Positions 24,217 to 32,285 of a stretch of DNA of 36,117 bases are shown piece after piece. The position numbers and the translations under genes are program-made. Within the stretch, counting starts at the first letter, position 1; each line of letters begins with the position of its first letter. Under the pieces are notes generated by a model. It saw nothing but the letters and a program-made list of their open reading frames with translations. It made no database searches and was not told where the DNA came from. Source of the DNA: CAJWKT01 sp964465375 (lineage in GTDB: Bacteria; Pseudomonadota; Gammaproteobacteria; Steroidobacterales; Rariloculaceae). The stretch is taken from positions 1-36,117 of the forward strand of contig CAYXIJ010000022.1 of assembly GCA_964465375.1 (NCBI GenBank), read 5' to 3'.

Positions 24217-25261
24217 GCGCACTTGCGAGCCAACTTTCAAGGCGTAAACGTCGATCGTCCCACGTCAGCCCAGAAAGGGTCTCTATTTCCGTGTAAAAAG
24301 CAGGTAACCCATTTAGGGTTAGGTACCAGAGCAAGCCCGGAACCCATCGCCGATATGTGGAGACAGAGGCAAGCTTCGCATTGTTTAAGGGGCCAGAAAA
24401 CCAATTGTCATAGTCACTGGCTCCGTCCCACTGATGTTTTAGTATCTGGTACTCATCCCTGATCACGTCGTAAGCATTAGCCTTAGCTATACCCATCGAT
24501 TCAGGCGGGGTCGTCCCGGAAAATATTTCCCGTAACCGGCCTTGCTGCTCTAGGATCAATTGGGCAAATTGGGTGCGCCGTAAAAGCTTTTCACGGTAAC
24601 GTTCAAGTGCCTGCTCATTATGCCGGGCTTCAAACCAACGTTGCGTGCCATATTCTTCAACTGCGGTTGCAAAAGCCTCGCTCAGCTCACTATCGTCTTT
24701 TATGTACAGGCGCTGGTGAGCAAGTTCGTGGAACAAGATGCCCACCAAGTACTCCTCGCCGCGAAAAAGCATGGTATTAAGTACCGGGTCAGCAAAGTAC
24801 CCTAAAGTTGAGTAGGCCGGCGAACCAACAACGTAGGTGTCCAGGCCACGCGAATCGAGCTTTTCCGCAAAATTCTTTGCATTACCCTCGTCAAAAAAAC
24901 CCCGATAGGTAACGCATCCCGCGAACGGGAAACACCATTGGACCGGATCCACTGAAAATTCTCCGGCTGCCACCACGTTCCAAACTACGTAAGCACGCTG
25001 GAGGTCAGCAAAACTTTTGTAACTAGAATTATCAGGAAGCCCCAAGTCCGTCACGGCAAATTGACGAATCTCTGGAACCAGTTTGAGCCTTTCCTGTAAG
25101 GATTGGTCTTCGCTTGGGTCACCCAGCACCTTCTCGATAGGTACTCTCTTTCTGAGCAGCTCCAGCTGCCCTTCTGCTGCTTGCCAGTAATACGGCAAAG
25201 AGCAACCTGCTAGCCCACCGACAAGCACAACCAGCCAGACGTATTGGATGAACTGGCGCAT
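24155..25261 (-). CDS. Lipoprotein aminopeptidase, COG4324 type
   Basis: A putative zinc peptidase of 368 residues. The signal ends in a lipobox (GGLAGC), so it is a lipoprotein; the residue after Cys is Ser, which favours the outer membrane. The zinc motif HELAHQRLY is followed by SEAFATAVEEYG, whose Glu could be the third ligand. YVVGSPAYSTLGYFADPVLNTM is characteristic of this family, annotated as a predicted aminopeptidase without much experiment. The start ATG at 25261 is 42 bp from the cca start, back to back. Its 3' end overlaps the NDUFA9-type gene. Confidence 0.88.
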   Translation of the reverse strand: MRQFIQYVWLVVLVGGLAGCSLPYYWQAAEGQLELLRKRVPIEKVLGDPSEDQSLQERLKLVPEIRQFAVTDLGLPDNSSYKSFADLQRAYVVWNVVAAGEFSVDPVQWCFPFAGCVTYRGFFDEGNAKNFAEKLDSRGLDTYVVGSPAYSTLGYFADPVLNTMLFRGEEYLVGILFHELAHQRLYIKDDSELSEAFATAVEEYGTQRWFEARHNEQALERYREKLLRRTQFAQLILEQQGRLREIFSGTTPPESMGIAKANAYDVIRDEYQILKHQWDGASDYDNWFSGPLNNAKLASVSTYRRWVPGLLWYLTLNGLPAFYTEIETLSGLTWDDRRLRLESWLASALSDLHSGAAERTVAGDGFLD

Positions 25262-25303
25262 ACACTAAACATAGCACGGGGGGCTCTACGGTATGATGTG
25301 TGT

Positions 25304-26524
25304 ATGAAAATCTATGAAGTTGGTGGTGCAGTAAGAGATGCATTGATGGGCTTGCCGATCAAGGATCGTGACTGGGTCGTTGTAGGGGCCACAAAGGATG
25401 ATCTTTTACGTCTAGGCTACCAACCGATCGGAAAAGATTTTCCAGTTTTTCTCCACGCGAAAACCGGAGAACAGTACGCATTAGCACGCACCGAACAGAA
25501 AACCGGCCCTGGCTACCACGGCTTCAGTTTTAATACTTCAAAGACAGTCTCCCTTGAGGAAGATCTGGCGCGCCGGGATCTTACTGTGAACGCGATAGCT
25601 AGGGACGAAAACGGCCGCATTATTGATCCCTACGGAGGCCAGCTGGACCTGGAGCGTAAGGTGCTTCGTCATGTATCTGACGCGTTTATTGAGGATCCTC
25701 TCAGGGTGCTGCGTGTGGCGCGTTTTTCCGCAAGGTTCGCCCAACTAGGATTCAGTGTGGCACCGGAAACGACTGAAATGATGAAAAAAATGGTAGAGAT
25801 GGGAGAGCTAGATGCGCTTAGGCCCGAACGGGTCTGGCAAGAAACCAACAAGGCTCTGGTTGAAGCGAGCCCACAACAATATTTTTCAGTCCTTCGGGAT
25901 TGTGGGGCACTTGCCAAGGTGTTTCCCGAGCTGGAGGCACTTTTTGGGGTCCCCCAGCCGGCCCAATGGCACCCCGAAATTGATACGGGAATCCACGTTA
26001 TGATGGCCCTAAAAATAGCAACAGAACTTTCGGACAAGGCTGAGGTTCGGTTCGCTGTGTTAACCCACGATCTCGGCAAGGGCACAACGCCAAAAAAACT
26101 TTTACCAAGCCACCGAGGCCATGAAGAGCGTTCCCTTGAGATCCTCGCTTCATTTTGTACGCGGTTGCCGGTCCCAAAAAATTACCGGGCACTGGCCGAA
26201 GCCGTTGCTCGGCATCATGGGCTTGCCCACAAGGCAGCCTCTCTTCGGCCTAACACGTTGCACAAAATTATTGTCGCGGTTGATGGTATTCGCAGGCCAG
26301 AGCGGTTTGAGGATTTCCTAATTGCCTGTGAAGCAGATGCGAGAGGGCGAAAGGGCCTTGAAGGGCAAGTCTATCCTCAGGCTGAAATATTAAAACGCGC
26401 ACTGCATGCGGCTCGCGCTGTTCGTGCTGAAGAGAATGAAAATTCCGCCAAAGGAAAGGCGCTGGGTGAACTTATTCGCCAGAAGCAAATCGAGGCCATT
26501 TCTGCGGCTCTAAAAACCCACTAG
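25304..26524 (+). CDS. cca: CCA-adding enzyme, multifunctional (with HD domain)
   Basis: Adds or repairs the CCA end of tRNA. It has 406 residues from the ATG at 25304 (MKIYEVGGAVRDALMGLPIK), which matches the family start; an upstream ATG at 25244 would add 20 residues without homology. Class II nucleotidyltransferase parts are VGGAVRD, the catalytic DRDW, and RRDLTVNA. The HD domain (LTHDLGKG) gives the 2',3'-cyclic phosphodiesterase and phosphatase activities of the gammaproteobacterial form. The length is close to E. coli Cca (412). The ribosome site is weak. It is divergent from the aminopeptidase and convergent with uppP. Confidence 0.96.
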   Translation: MKIYEVGGAVRDALMGLPIKDRDWVVVGATKDDLLRLGYQPIGKDFPVFLHAKTGEQYALARTEQKTGPGYHGFSFNTSKTVSLEEDLARRDLTVNAIARDENGRIIDPYGGQLDLERKVLRHVSDAFIEDPLRVLRVARFSARFAQLGFSVAPETTEMMKKMVEMGELDALRPERVWQETNKALVEASPQQYFSVLRDCGALAKVFPELEALFGVPQPAQWHPEIDTGIHVMMALKIATELSDKAEVRFAVLTHDLGKGTTPKKLLPSHRGHEERSLEILASFCTRLPVPKNYRALAEAVARHHGLAHKAASLRPNTLHKIIVAVDGIRRPERFEDFLIACEADARGRKGLEGQVYPQAEILKRALHAARAVRAEENENSAKGKALGELIRQKQIEAISAALKTH

Positions 26525-26558
26525 ACCAACCCGTGGCAAGTGGTTGATCACAAAAAAT

Positions 26559-27341
26559 CTATACGAAAATGTAGAAAATTAGGCCTGCCAGAATCAATCG
26601 GTAAAGGGCGAATACCAACATGCCTATTCGGCGGATCAGCTCAAGGAAAAGCTTGATGGTTAAAAAAGCTGTCGCCGCGGAAACCGAGACAGCAACTGTC
26701 AGCGTACCCCAAAGTACCGGCTCCGGGTCTTTTAGAAACTGAATGAGTTGCCAGCCAGCAGAAAACCCGAGCGCTGGAATCGCCAGTAGAAATGAAAAAC
26801 GTGCTGCACCTTCCCGACTGAGGCCCAATGCCATAGCCACGGTCATAGTAATTCCTGAGCGGGAAACTCCCGGAACAAGCGCCAAGACCTGACCAAAACC
26901 AATTAAGACTGCGCTGATCCAACGCAAATCACGCTCGCTCCTCTTGCCATTCGTGAAGTAATCAGCCGCCCATAACAACAATCCGAAGACTCCAGTAGTC
27001 ACAGCAATAATCATGGGGGACCGGAAGTCTCCTGCCACCTGTTCGGCCAAAAGCCATCCCACCACAACCAAGGGTACACTACCCCAGATCACCGCCCAGC
27101 TCAGAGCAGACTCTAAACACCTAGGGGAGAAAAATGACGCGGCCATTTCCAGTAGGTCCTGACGAAAATAGACAATAACAGCCAGCAGGGTTCCAAAATG
27201 AACTGCTATATCGAAAGCGAGTCCCTGATCGCTCCATCCCACCAGGGCTGGCACCAAAATCAGATGTCCGGAACTGGATACAGGCAAAAACTCCAGAATC
27301 CCCTGAATAAGGGCAAGAACAATAACCTGAGCTGTGTCCAT
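26559..27341 (-). CDS. uppP: Undecaprenyl-diphosphatase
   Basis: Inner-membrane enzyme that dephosphorylates undecaprenyl diphosphate and so recycles the lipid carrier of cell-wall synthesis; overproduction gives bacitracin resistance. It has 260 residues and about eight hydrophobic spans. The two BacA signatures are intact: GILEFLPVSSSGHLIL near the N-terminus, with the catalytic Glu, Ser and His, and PGVSRSGITMT near residue 160. Convergent with cca after 34 bp; no T-run hairpin was found between them. It stands 64 bp after the MidA-type gene on the same strand, so co-transcription is possible. Confidence 0.96.
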   Translation of the reverse strand: MDTAQVIVLALIQGILEFLPVSSSGHLILVPALVGWSDQGLAFDIAVHFGTLLAVIVYFRQDLLEMAASFFSPRCLESALSWAVIWGSVPLVVVGWLLAEQVAGDFRSPMIIAVTTGVFGLLLWAADYFTNGKRSERDLRWISAVLIGFGQVLALVPGVSRSGITMTVAMALGLSREGAARFSFLLAIPALGFSAGWQLIQFLKDPEPVLWGTLTVAVSVSAATAFLTIKLFLELIRRIGMLVFALYRLILAGLIFYIFV

Positions 27342-27405
27342 TTCTATCCGCGCTTACATGTCAACGCTGGAAATACTAACAAGTCCCAACTCAGTGTTAT
27401 ATGTA

Positions 27406-28539
27406 TCAAAGGCGATTGCGAAAATCGCGCCCGGCCAGCCCCGCCTCCCTGAGACCCTTGTTTAACAGGATTAACTTAAAGCGTTCTCCCATTTCTCCGG
27501 GTAACACCAGAGTCTTCAGTCCTTGTAACTGGCCCGGGGAGGGCATGGAAAGTTGCCTTAGGGCTTTCGACTCCAATAGAAACTGTGTCTGGGTAGTAAA
27601 ACCACTGACCTCAGTGCCTGCCTCAACGGCTGCGTCTGCGACAGCGCTGAAATCGACCCAAGCACTGATATCTTGCAGGCCCGGGTAAAGGAACGGGTTT
27701 ACATGCGCCAAATGCCTGTAATGACAGAGAAGCGTGCCCTGATTGCGATCGGCATGGTAGTACTCACGGCGCACTAATCCGTAGTCTACGATCAGCATCG
27801 CTCCTCGAGTCATCACCGCACTGAGCGTCTGAATCCAGGCCGAGAGGCTGGGTCTTATTTCCGATCTAAAACCTTCCGGCAAGGTGTGACCAAGGGAACC
27901 CTCAAGCAATTCAACCGCCTCTGATAAACGAGGATCTGAATCGCCCTCTGCCCAAGTAAAATCCCCGCTCACCAGCCGAACACCCAACGGAAACGCAGCA
28001 CCCGCTTTTTTTATAAAACAACTGACCGGCAGCGCGTCAATTACCTCGTTCGCCAAAATCACACCCTCAAAAGGCTGATCCGGAAGTCGCTCCAACCAAC
28101 ACACGTTATCCCCATATGAACTCAATCGGCTTTGCTGTCGACACCTTAGGTCCGCACTGAGCTCCAAAATCCAATACTGGGGTGGGTCCTGGGTCTTGCT
28201 CAGGCTCTCTAGAATATCCGCTGCAAGAGTGCCTGTACCTGCGCCCAGCTCAAGAATCACCGGCTTCTTCAGCTGCAACAAAAGAGGTGCGATCTGATCT
28301 GCCAGAGCACTCCCAAACAGGCCAGATAACTCCGGTGCGGTCACAAAATCACCGGCCGGACCGAATTTGGTACTGCCACCACTGTAGTAGCCGAGGCCAG
28401 GCTCGTACAGGGCAAGCTCCATGTATCGTTCGAAGCCAATCCAACCCCCAGAGTTGTCCATTTCCTCACGAATACGCTTTTCCAGTGTTCGACTGAAGCT
28501 AAGCGCTTGATCAGTGGGCTGAGGGAAATCAGTGGTCAT
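27406..28539 (-). CDS. SAM-dependent methyltransferase, MidA/NDUFAF7 family
   Basis: Protein of 377 residues, COG1565 family. GYYSGGSTKFGPAGDFVTAPELSGLFG, the SAM-binding ELGAGTGTLAADIL and the late IVDYGLVRREYYH are all family marks. Mitochondrial NDUFAF7 dimethylates an arginine of complex I during assembly; the bacterial substrate is not established. It is divergent from the pteridine reductase, 109 bp apart, and followed by uppP. An NDUFA9-like protein is also in this window, but the two genes are 3 kb apart and not in one operon. Confidence 0.91.
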   Translation of the reverse strand: MTTDFPQPTDQALSFSRTLEKRIREEMDNSGGWIGFERYMELALYEPGLGYYSGGSTKFGPAGDFVTAPELSGLFGSALADQIAPLLLQLKKPVILELGAGTGTLAADILESLSKTQDPPQYWILELSADLRCRQQSRLSSYGDNVCWLERLPDQPFEGVILANEVIDALPVSCFIKKAGAAFPLGVRLVSGDFTWAEGDSDPRLSEAVELLEGSLGHTLPEGFRSEIRPSLSAWIQTLSAVMTRGAMLIVDYGLVRREYYHADRNQGTLLCHYRHLAHVNPFLYPGLQDISAWVDFSAVADAAVEAGTEVSGFTTQTQFLLESKALRQLSMPSPGQLQGLKTLVLPGEMGERFKLILLNKGLREAGLAGRDFRNRL

Positions 28540-28648
28540 AAGGCAGCTGCTTCTAGTGTGCCACGCCGAGTGGGTGGAGTGAACAACTTGGAGGTTCTGT
28601 ATCTCGGATAGTGTAACCTTAGGATTCTTGTTTGCTTACGGAGTCATC

Positions 28649-29410
28649 GTGACGACCTCACAACACCCTGATTCTCTTGAAGGGCGCTGGGCCCTGGTAA
28701 CTGGTGCGGCCAGGCGGATAGGCGCAGTTATTTCGGCGGCCCTGCATGAGGCTGGGGCAAATGTCGCGGTTCACTATCTTAGTTCAGGCGAAGATGCGGA
28801 GCAGTTGGCCAGCCAGCTTAATCAAGCCCGCAGCAATTCCGCATTAACCGTGCAGGGTGACCTGAAAAACACGGCCGACCTAGAGCAGATGATCGACCAG
28901 CTGACAAAACGCACAGGCGGACTCGACATTCTCGTCAACAACGCCTCAAGCTTCTATCCCACCCCTCTGGAGTCGATCACCGAAGAGCATTGGGATGATC
29001 TTTTGGGAACCAATCTCAAGGCACCACTTTTCCTGTCAAAAATCAGCCTGCCTTATCTGAAAAAAAATAACGGAGTCATCATCAACATCGTGGATGTGCA
29101 TGCTCAGCGTCCCTTAAAAAATCATTCCGTTTATGGCTCAGCAAAAGCCGGGCTGGCCATGCTCACTCGGTCGCTGGCAAAAGACTTGGGCCCGGATGTC
29201 CGAGTCAACGGGGTCTCTCCAGGCGCTATTCTTTGGCCGGAATCCGGAGTCTCAGAAAGAGTTAAAAAAAATATCCTCGGCCAGGTCCCTCTCGGGCGAC
29301 CCGGGGCCCCAGCTGATATTGCCGCCGCGGTGGTCTTTCTAGTCCGTGATGCACCCTACGTCACCGGCGAAATTATCGCAGTGGACGGCGGACGCAGTGT
29401 AGGTTGGTGA
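28649..29410 (+). CDS. Pteridine reductase (short-chain dehydrogenase)
   Basis: NADPH-dependent reductase of pterins, 253 residues from the GTG at 28649, which has GGAG five bases upstream. TGAARRIG (18-25) is the TGxxxRxG signature of pteridine reductases. The catalytic set is Asp149, Tyr162 and Lys166: Asp replaces the usual SDR serine, exactly 13 residues before Tyr, as in PTR1 and FolM. NNAS and the C-terminal GRPGAPADIA...VTGEIIAVDGG complete the SDR fold. It faces folK and folB, which supports a folate or tetrahydromonapterin role. Whether it makes dihydrofolate or dihydromonapterin its main substrate cannot be told. Confidence 0.9.
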   Translation: MTTSQHPDSLEGRWALVTGAARRIGAVISAALHEAGANVAVHYLSSGEDAEQLASQLNQARSNSALTVQGDLKNTADLEQMIDQLTKRTGGLDILVNNASSFYPTPLESITEEHWDDLLGTNLKAPLFLSKISLPYLKKNNGVIINIVDVHAQRPLKNHSVYGSAKAGLAMLTRSLAKDLGPDVRVNGVSPGAILWPESGVSERVKKNILGQVPLGRPGAPADIAAAVVFLVRDAPYVTGEIIAVDGGRSVGW

Positions 29411-29411
29411 G

Positions 29412-29449
29412 GACCTTAAAAAATCTGGCCCAGGTTGAACTTTAAGGTC
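29412..29449. other. Stem-loop between the convergent pteridine reductase and folK
   Basis: GACCTTAAA (29412-29420) and TTTAAGGTC (29441-29449) form a perfect 9-bp stem with a 20-base loop, filling the gap between the two convergent stops. A T-run (seven T, 29462-29468) comes only 12 bases after the stem on the plus strand. It is probably an mRNA 3' end structure for one or both genes, but not a textbook terminator. Confidence 0.5.
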
Positions 29450-29459
29450 GGACGTTCCA

Positions 29460-29996
29460 TTATTTTTTTGAAGAAAACTCGAGTAGGGATCTTATCCTGG
29501 AAGATTTTTCGCTGAGACGCCTTAGCGGCTGCTCTCGCAGGGACATTTCTTGCCAGACCCCACTAAAAGCCTGGCCGGTGACCGGATGAACCAAGGCCGG
29601 GGCAAGCTCAGCTAACGGGCCCAATACAAATGCGTATTGCAGAATATCCGGCCGTGGTAACTTTCTATCAGGGTCGACCATGGATCCATAGAGAAGTAAA
29701 TCCAAATCGAGTTCACGTGAACCGAGTGTGGGCCCGGTCCTCACCCTCCCAGAAGACTCTTCCAGGGCAGAAAGCACCACCACAATTTCCGGGGGTGGCA
29801 GTTGACTCTCAAAACCCACGACCAGATTCAAAAAATCGGCCCCTGAAAAGCCCACCGGTTTATTTTGGTACACCGAAGACATACTGAGCGACCCAAATGC
29901 ATCCTGTATACCCCCAAGAGCTTTACCTAAATGAATCAACGGCTCGATGTTGCTTCCTAGGCCTACATAGATTTCAGGCACTATAGTCGTCCGCAC
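29460..29996 (-). CDS. folK: 2-amino-4-hydroxy-6-hydroxymethyldihydropteridine pyrophosphokinase
   Basis: Transfers pyrophosphate from ATP to hydroxymethyl-dihydropterin in folate synthesis, releasing AMP. It has 178 residues. YVGLGSNIEP, the pterin-site VYQNKPVGFSGADFLNLVV and the signature RELDLDLLLYG with the two metal-binding aspartates are present, as is the late PRPDILQYAFVLGPLAEL. The ATG at 29996 lies within the end of folB, so the genes overlap by 23 bp and are translationally coupled: tsaD-folB-folK form one unit. Confidence 0.95.
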   Translation of the reverse strand: MRTTIVPEIYVGLGSNIEPLIHLGKALGGIQDAFGSLSMSSVYQNKPVGFSGADFLNLVVGFESQLPPPEIVVVLSALEESSGRVRTGPTLGSRELDLDLLLYGSMVDPDRKLPRPDILQYAFVLGPLAELAPALVHPVTGQAFSGVWQEMSLREQPLRRLSEKSSRIRSLLEFSSKK

Positions 29997-30339
29997 TTCG
30001 CTCGATCATCGCCCCAACTTCTTTTGAGCCCTCCACTGCACCTGGCTTTGTAACCGACACCTTTACCCAGGGGGCACCAAACTCAGTAACAACAATACGC
30101 GCAACGGACTCGGCCAAGGACTCCACGAGCTGGAACTCAGAACTCCCAATAAAGCTAATCAGCCGTTTTGCCACATCCCTGTAATTTAGGGCATTCTCGA
30201 TATTGTCTTTCTCCGCTGCGCGGCGCACCTCGGTCGCCATCTCCAGATCGATACTTACGATTTGTTTGATCCTTCGTTCCCATTCCCAGATACCAATTAC
30301 GGCCTCTACTTCCAGTTCACGAAGAAAAATTTTGTCCAT
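29974..30339 (-). CDS. folB: Dihydroneopterin aldolase
   Basis: Cleaves dihydroneopterin to hydroxymethyl-dihydropterin, the substrate of FolK. It has 121 residues from the ATG at 30339 (MDKIFLRELEVEAVIGIWEWER), a standard family start; upstream in-frame codons to 30441 lie inside tsaD and are not homologous. The pterin-binding Glu in IGIWEWER and the catalytic Lys region TKPGAVEGSKEVG are visible. GAGGGG seven bases before the ATG is a strong ribosome site, inside or just after the tsaD stop (11 bases away). It overlaps folK. Confidence 0.94.
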   Translation of the reverse strand: MDKIFLRELEVEAVIGIWEWERRIKQIVSIDLEMATEVRRAAEKDNIENALNYRDVAKRLISFIGSSEFQLVESLAESVARIVVTEFGAPWVKVSVTKPGAVEGSKEVGAMIERSADDYSA

Positions 30340-30350
30340 CGCAAAACCCC

Positions 30351-31379
30351 TCAATTCGGCGGCTTCAGCTCGTCTAGCGGCCAGCGTGGCCGGGCTAGAA
30401 TTTGCGGGACACCAGGCTCGGCATCCCCTCGCCTGCACCAACCAGCGTAAGCAATCATGGCACCATTATCCGTGCAAAATTGTGGTCTGGGATAATATAC
30501 ATGCCCGCCTGATCTCCCGACCTCGGAGGCCAGTTTTTTTCGCAGCACCTTGTTTGCACCCACGCCCCCTGCAACCACCAGCGTCTCCAACCCGGTCTCT
30601 TCCAAGGCCCCTAGTGCCTTTTCTGTGAGGATATCAACCACAGCAGCCTGAAAAGATGCGGCAACATGAGCGCTCAGGCCCTCCTCAATCTGCCCATGAT
30701 CTTTCTCCAGAGACTTCAATTTTAGATTCACGGCCGTCTTCAGCCCGCTGAAGCTAAAATCAAATCCTCGCCCCCTTAGCGGTCTCGGAAAATGAAAAAA
30801 CTCGGGGTCCCCGTTTTGGGCAAGTTCGGCCAGGGCCGGGCCACCAGGGTATGTTAGAGACAATAGTCTAGCTACTTTATCGAAGGCCTCTCCGGCAGCA
30901 TCATCAAGTGTCTGCCCGACTGTCTCGTAACAGCCCACACCCCTTGCCACTACCAGCTGTGTGTGACCCCCCGAGACCAAAAGTGCCAAGAAGGGGAAAT
31001 CCGGGCTTTCCTCCTCCAGCATGCAGGACAGGAGGTGCCCCTCCATATGGTGGACCGGGATCGCCGGGATTTCCAAGCCAAAGGCCAGCCCCCCTGCCAG
31101 CGACCCCCCCACCATGAGCGCCCCCACCAGGCCCGGCCCGGCTGTGTACGCGATCGCATCCAGATCACCAAGCCCTGCCCCGGCATCAGCAATCACGTCC
31201 AGGGTCATCGGTGCCAACCTTGAGATATGGTCCCGGGAGGCCAACTCAGGAACAACCCCGCCGAACCGGGCATGGAGATCAGCCTGGCTGAAAAGTGCCT
31301 CAGCCAATAAGCCCCGACCCGACTCATAAACAGCCACGCCCGTCTCGTCACAGCTCGTTTCAATTCCCAGAACTATCAA
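30351..31379 (-). CDS. tsaD: tRNA threonylcarbamoyladenosine (t6A37) transferase
   Basis: Transfers threonylcarbamoyl to A37 of ANN-decoding tRNAs, with TsaB and TsaE. It has 342 residues from the TTG at 31379, which gives MIVLGIETSCDETGVAVY, the exact family start, and has AGGTG eight bases upstream; an ATG at 31412 is less likely. The metal-binding His111 and His115 in HHMEGHLLS, the ASKH-fold loop LLVSGGHTQLV and the late FCTDNGAMIAYAG are intact. It is divergent from rpsU and heads the folB-folK unit. The tRNA-Ile2 type gene at the right edge is a likely substrate. Confidence 0.96.
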   Translation of the reverse strand: MIVLGIETSCDETGVAVYESGRGLLAEALFSQADLHARFGGVVPELASRDHISRLAPMTLDVIADAGAGLGDLDAIAYTAGPGLVGALMVGGSLAGGLAFGLEIPAIPVHHMEGHLLSCMLEEESPDFPFLALLVSGGHTQLVVARGVGCYETVGQTLDDAAGEAFDKVARLLSLTYPGGPALAELAQNGDPEFFHFPRPLRGRGFDFSFSGLKTAVNLKLKSLEKDHGQIEEGLSAHVAASFQAAVVDILTEKALGALEETGLETLVVAGGVGANKVLRKKLASEVGRSGGHVYYPRPQFCTDNGAMIAYAGWCRRGDAEPGVPQILARPRWPLDELKPPN

Positions 31380-31433
31380 TGTCAGTACACCTGCTCCTTT
31401 ACATATCGCCATCCTACGGGATATGCTTCGCCG

Positions 31434-31459
31434 CCGGCCCGAGCCGGTTCTGTTTTTTT
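31434..31459 (+). terminator. Short plus-strand hairpin with T-run before rpsU
   Basis: CCGGC-CCGA-GCCGG (31434-31447) is a 5-bp G+C stem, extended by a G-T pair, followed by TTCTG and seven T (31453-31459). The form fits an intrinsic terminator on the plus strand, yet no plus-strand gene ends nearby. It would stop transcripts running antisense through tsaD and folB before the rpsU promoter, whose -35 begins at the end of the T-run. A chance hairpin is possible because the stem is short. Confidence 0.4.
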
Positions 31460-31485
31460 AACAAAGTAGAAGTTATGTCTATTAT
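31458..31485 (+). promoter_or_regulatory. Promoter of the rpsU operon
   Basis: TTAACA (31458-31463), 16 bases, TATTAT (31480-31485). Four of six bases match at the -35 and five of six at the -10. Transcription would begin near 31492, giving a very short leader of about 11 bases before the rpsU ATG at 31503, with GAGA as the ribosome site. Confidence 0.65.
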
Positions 31486-31502
31486 AGATTTACGAGAATT
31501 GT

Positions 31503-31718
31503 ATGCCGAGCGTTCGCATTAAAGAGAGTGAACATTTCGATGCAGCCTTGCGACGCTTCAAGCGCGCCTGCGAGAAAGCCGGCATTCTCACCGAACTCCG
31601 CCGACGGGAGTACTACGAAAAGCCCACCCAAGAACGCAAACGCAAAAAAGCGGCGGCAGCCAAGCGCCATGTGAAGCGCCAGTCCCGCCAAGTGGGCAAA
31701 CGCCAACGCATGTATTGA
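31503..31718 (+). CDS. rpsU: 30S ribosomal protein S21
   Basis: Small basic ribosomal protein that helps mRNA start-site recognition in the 30S subunit. It has 71 residues (MPSVRIKESEHFDAALRRFKRACEKAG, then the Arg/Lys-rich tail ending KRQRMY), matching the proteobacterial form of 70-71. It is first in the macromolecular synthesis operon. Only 19 bp separate it from the yqeY-like gene, with no terminator hairpin of the kind found after rpsU in E. coli. Confidence 0.97.
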   Translation: MPSVRIKESEHFDAALRRFKRACEKAGILTELRRREYYEKPTQERKRKKAAAAKRHVKRQSRQVGKRQRMY

Positions 31719-31737
31719 TTCCGGGGATCCCTGCATC

Positions 31738-32190
31738 ATGTCCACTTCGCTCAAGGAACGCCTGGAAGAGGACATGAAGACGGCATTGCGCGCAGGTGAC
31801 AGGGACCGCCTCTCAGTGATTCGAATGGCCCTGGCGGCAATCAAGAGATCCGAGATTGATAATCGTGATTCACTAGATGAAAGTGGCACACAGGATGTAC
31901 TTGAGAAAATGGTCAAGCAATCCAGGGAAGCGGCGGATCTTTATGAGCAGGGTGGAGACCTGGAACGGGCAAAAAAAGAATCCGCCGAAATTGAAATTCT
32001 GATGCAGTATCTGCCAGAGCCGCTTGCAGAGTCTGAGGTTGCGGCGATGATCGATGAGATCATCCAGGCAACAGGCGCCTCATCGGTCAAGGACATGGGA
32101 CCGGTCATGAGCGAGATCCGGGCCCGCGCAGCTGGACGAGTGGACATGAAAAAGATAAGCAACCAGGTGCGGACACACCTCCAGGGCTAG
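31738..32190 (+). CDS. GatB/YqeY domain-containing protein
   Basis: A 150-residue helical protein resembling the tail domain of the GatB amidotransferase subunit. LKERLEEDMKTALRAGDRDRLSVIRM, YLPEPLAESEVAAMIDEII and GPVMSEIRARAAGRVDMKKISNQVR are characteristic. It is thought to bind tRNA-like partners, but its function is not established; it does not form GatCAB by itself. It commonly sits between rpsU and dnaG in gamma- and betaproteobacteria, as here. The ATG at 31738 leaves 19 bp after rpsU. Confidence 0.93.
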   Translation: MSTSLKERLEEDMKTALRAGDRDRLSVIRMALAAIKRSEIDNRDSLDESGTQDVLEKMVKQSREAADLYEQGGDLERAKKESAEIEILMQYLPEPLAESEVAAMIDEIIQATGASSVKDMGPVMSEIRARAAGRVDMKKISNQVRTHLQG

Positions 32191-32285
32191 AAGCCCAGGT
32201 AGGGGCCTGAAGAAAATTTCTTGTCATAAGGCAAAAGATTCGCGGCTAATGTTTCTGCAAAATATTATGCTAGAGGGTGCACACC

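Noticed and set aside
26525..26558. Bidirectional terminator between cca and uppP
   Set aside because: Only a 5-bp CAACC/GGTTG stem is possible and no T-run directly follows on either strand.
23236..28539. Complex I assembly cluster (NDUFA9-like and NDUFAF7-like proteins)
   Set aside because: The two genes are on opposite strands and separated by unrelated genes, and no nuo genes are present, so shared function is not supported.
30340..30441. Longer folB start at 30441
   Set aside because: The added 34 residues lie within tsaD, do not resemble FolB, and the ATG at 30339 has a much better ribosome site.
31413..31502. LexA (SOS) box before rpsU, as known for E. coli
   Set aside because: No CTG-N10-CAG pattern could be found in the intergenic bases.
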